Assembly (NCBI GenBank): GCA_017543645.1
Contig: JAFYFR010000087.1
Coordinates: 1 to 8,066 of the forward strand
Length of the DNA: 8,066 bases
Reading direction: 5' to 3'
From: Bacteroidales bacterium
GTDB taxonomy: Bacteria; Bacteroidota; Bacteroidia; Bacteroidales; UBA3824
Shown here: positions 8,038-8,066 of the stretch, piece after piece
Position numbering within the stretch: position 1 is the stretch's first letter
Layout: every line of letters starts with the position of its first letter
Position numbers and translations under genes: made by a program
The notes under the pieces: generated by a model
Seen by the model: the letters and a program-made list of their open reading frames with translations, nothing else
What the model was told of the DNA's origin: nothing
Databases searched by the model: none

Positions 8038-8048
8038 ATCTAATTTTT

Positions 8049-8056
8049 TACCTTTG
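8049..8056 (+). promoter_or_regulatory. Candidate divergent -7 promoter element for a gene right of the window
   Basis: The plus strand reads TACCTTTG, followed by CA, again a full TAnnTTTG match and a common form in this phylum. It points rightwards, out of the window, and sits 11 bases from the leftward element at 8030-8037. Any gene it would drive starts after 8066, so its relevance cannot be judged here. No TTTG is visible at the expected -33 distance. Confidence 0.35.
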
Positions 8057-8066
8057 CACTTATAAA

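Noticed and set aside
1..8066. A previously undescribed system, mobile element, CRISPR array or RNA gene
   Set aside because: Three core genes account for about 99 percent of the window. I found no spaced repeats, terminal inverted repeats, transposase or integrase motifs, tRNA cloverleaf or toxin-antitoxin pair. The noncoding remainder is about 100 bases.

Overview
The window looks like a chromosomal housekeeping and secretion region from a member of the Bacteroidota, probably order Bacteroidales. Three things support this. A near-complete SprA/Sov-type protein, found only with the type IX secretion system (T9SS) of this phylum, fills most of the window. A DUF4294 protein, a family I know from Bacteroidota, precedes ruvA. 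The only promoter-like elements match the Bacteroidota -7 consensus TAnnTTTG, and no start codon has a clear Shine-Dalgarno sequence. I cannot place the genus.

All three genes lie on the minus strand, so the gene order reads from right to left. Positions 7997-8066 form an upstream intergenic region with a TAnnTTTG element on each strand pointing outwards. A signal-peptide-bearing DUF4294 protein (7367-7996) follows. Then comes ruvA (6782-7363), starting 3 bases after it, and then sprA (6753 down to position 1), starting 28 bases after ruvA. The sprA frame is open through all 2251 codons in the window and runs off the left edge without a stop. Judging from family length, about 150-250 C-terminal codons lie outside.

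The tight spacing and the lack of any terminator-like hairpin suggest one transcript, DUF4294-ruvA-sprA, read from the promoter near 8030-8037. RuvA is the Holliday-junction-binding subunit of the RuvAB branch-migration motor. SprA is the giant outer-membrane beta-barrel through which T9SS cargo leaves the periplasm. The two have no obvious functional link, so the pairing is probably inherited gene order. I recall ruvA next to sprA in other Bacteroidota.

I see no mobile element, CRISPR array, tRNA, rRNA or defence system. The region is largely ordinary core genome. The points most worth a second look are inside SprA (two acidic loops resembling calcium-binding EF-hand loops, and a Lys/Glu/Gln-rich linker) and in the short noncoding stretches (a palindrome, a seven-codon upstream ORF that overlaps the DUF4294 start, and an ACTA repeat just before the sprA start).
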